The notes under the pieces are model-generated. The model was not told where the DNA came from. It searched no databases and was given only the letters and a program-made list of their open reading frames with translations. From an uncultured Myxococcales bacterium (GTDB lineage: Bacteria > Myxococcota_A > UBA9042 > DTJE01), in the NCBI GenBank assembly GCA_903847405.1, contig CAINDP010000216.1, positions 1 through 51,016 on the forward strand: a DNA stretch of 51,016 bases, read 5' to 3'. The position numbers were made by a program, and so were the translations under genes. This document shows, piece by piece, positions 50,047-51,016 of this stretch (position 1 is its first letter; each line of letters opens with the position of its first letter).

Positions 50047-51016
50047 TCACAGGCCCGGTTGGGGGTACGGCCGCGCCTGTTTGATCAGCAGCGCCGGCGG
50101 CTGGGCGGGGGCGTCGTCATCGTCGAACTTGAATTCGACGTCCATCGCATACCAGCCGTTGTTCCCGACGGCGGGTCCGTAGGCGGCCGAAAAGCGCTGG
50201 TGGATCGCGCTCAGCGCAGCCCCCAGATCGTGGATCTGCCGGGCGGTCAGCACCGAGGAGTCCGCGGCGACCAGGTTCGAGTGGGTGAGGTAGACGATCG
50301 GCTGGTTCGGCTCGCTGAAGTAGTAGAGGAATTCGTCGCTGGTGACGCCGGTCGGAGGATGGACGACCTCGGCGTCGCCGCCGAACTGCACGTTGACGTA
50401 GAACGCCGGATCCAGCCCGGAGGAGTCGAAGGGGTTCGACGTCACCGCGACCCCGTTGGCCTCCTCGCTGGGGAAGTTGCGGTGCACCAGCAGCGCCATG
50501 CCAACAGACTCGTGCGCGATCCCATAGTAGTTCCGCTCCTCGAAGGTCCGGAACAGCCACGTGCTGGAGTAGGCCTTGCGGATGGCGCCGACCACGTCGT
50601 CCCAGTGGGCCGGATCGCCCGTGTGCGATTCGTAGCAACCGGCGCAGGGGAACCCGTCCAGATCCTCGCTGTTCGTGCTGGTCCGGAAGCGGATCGTCTG
50701 CCCGGGGAACTCGGCCGCCAGCTTCGCCTTCAGCATCGCCTGGAGGCCGTCGTCCAGGGGCGCCACCAGCATCGCGGCCCGGAAGTCCGCCAGCTTCTGG
50801 TCCCGCACGTGGTAGTCCGTCGTGAAGGACGTGTCCGCCAGCAGCGCGGCGAGCCGATCGTAGAAGCCGTTGTCGCGCATGAACTTGTCGTAGTAGTAGA
50901 CGGGGATCGCGAAGGCGGCGAGGGTCGGAACGCCGTCCGTCCGGGCCAGCACGGAGTACTGCGCCGCCTTCCCGCCGAACGCCAGCACGGCCGTCTTGAT
51001 CGTGTCCCGCAGCGTC
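50047..51016 (-). CDS. PEP synthase/pyruvate phosphate dikinase ATP-binding domain protein (N-terminus missing)
   Basis: The frame is open to the window edge; about 323 C-terminal residues are visible. FGGKAAQYSVL followed by PVYYYDKFM is the Gly-rich ATP-grasp entry of PPDK_N domains. IRFRTSTNSEDLDGFPCAGCYES is the counterpart of RSSATAEDLPxxSFAG, and DDVVGAIRKAYSSTW and AHESVGMALLVHR follow. The visible end is the ATP-binding part alone; the phosphohistidine and PEP-binding domains of true dikinases do not follow it. The Cys pair in CAGC is unusual. A real function cannot be given: such stand-alone domains are common but mostly unstudied. Confidence 0.8.
   Translation of the reverse strand, partial: TLRDTIKTAVLAFGGKAAQYSVLARTDGVPTLAAFAIPVYYYDKFMRDNGFYDRLAALLADTSFTTDYHVRDQKLADFRAAMLVAPLDDGLQAMLKAKLAAEFPGQTIRFRTSTNSEDLDGFPCAGCYESHTGDPAHWDDVVGAIRKAYSSTWLFRTFEERNYYGIAHESVGMALLVHRNFPSEEANGVAVTSNPFDSSGLDPAFYVNVQFGGDAEVVHPPTGVTSDEFLYYFSEPNQPIVYLTHSNLVAADSSVLTARQIHDLGAALSAIHQRFSAAYGPAVGNNGWYAMDVEFKFDDDDAPAQPPALLIKQARPYPQPGL

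Overview
The window is about 51 kb of high-GC DNA from a Gram-negative bacterium. The best fit is a deltaproteobacterial or myxobacterial-type genome (Myxococcota or a near relative). That is an inference from four things: the very high GC, lipoproteins and secreted proteins built from Cys-rich repeats (Dictyostelium CTDC-type and 'GCE...CGxC' repeats), multiheme cytochromes c, and many radical SAM enzymes with a B12-type N-terminal domain. No rRNA, tRNA, CRISPR array, transposase or integrase was recognised. Recurrent promoter-like signals (TTGACx, 17-18 bp, TAxxxT) precede many transcription units.

Region 1 (1-10144) holds two divergent operons. The left one (minus) encodes a radical SAM enzyme, a small membrane protein and a NodU-type carbamoyltransferase cut by the window edge. 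The right one (plus) encodes an alpha/alpha-toroid protein, a family 2 glycosyltransferase, a second carbamoyltransferase, a SPASM radical SAM enzyme, a WecB-like UDP-GlcNAc 2-epimerase, a GT-C-like membrane protein and an MBL-fold hydrolase. Together they look like a pathway for a carbamoylated surface glycan, glycolipid or small molecule.

Region 2 (10074-21919) holds a GT-C-like membrane protein, three proteins made of an N-terminal membrane domain plus a beta-propeller (two in tandem), a small lipoprotein, a membrane-embedded spermidine-synthase-like protein and a five-haem membrane cytochrome. A second five-haem cytochrome and a fourth membrane-propeller protein lie at 30128-34710. This points to an envelope or electron-transfer theme.

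Region 3 (22122-29922) holds five more radical SAM enzymes in separate units that alternate in strand. The last minus-strand unit has a 5' leader of about 200 nt. That leader contains a tiny ORF of eight consecutive X-Pro dipeptides behind a strong Shine-Dalgarno site, and a perfect AT-rich palindrome.

Region 4 (32528-47110) is an extracellular-protein region. It has an Ala-Pro-tailed lipoprotein, a 1677-residue lipoprotein with about 55 CTDC repeats, and three secreted proteins that share a phage-tail-collar domain, one of them extended by a Cys-rich repeat array.

Region 5 (47418-51016) is more housekeeping-like: a CDP-alcohol phosphatidyltransferase, a Cys-less thioredoxin-fold protein, a YfcE-type phosphoesterase, a glycine-rich RRM RNA-binding protein with a cold-shock-like leader and a textbook terminator, and a truncated PEP/pyruvate-dikinase-type ATP-binding protein.

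Most large overlapping open frames in this window are GC-driven shadows and were left out. Function calls rest on motifs read by eye; no database search was possible.
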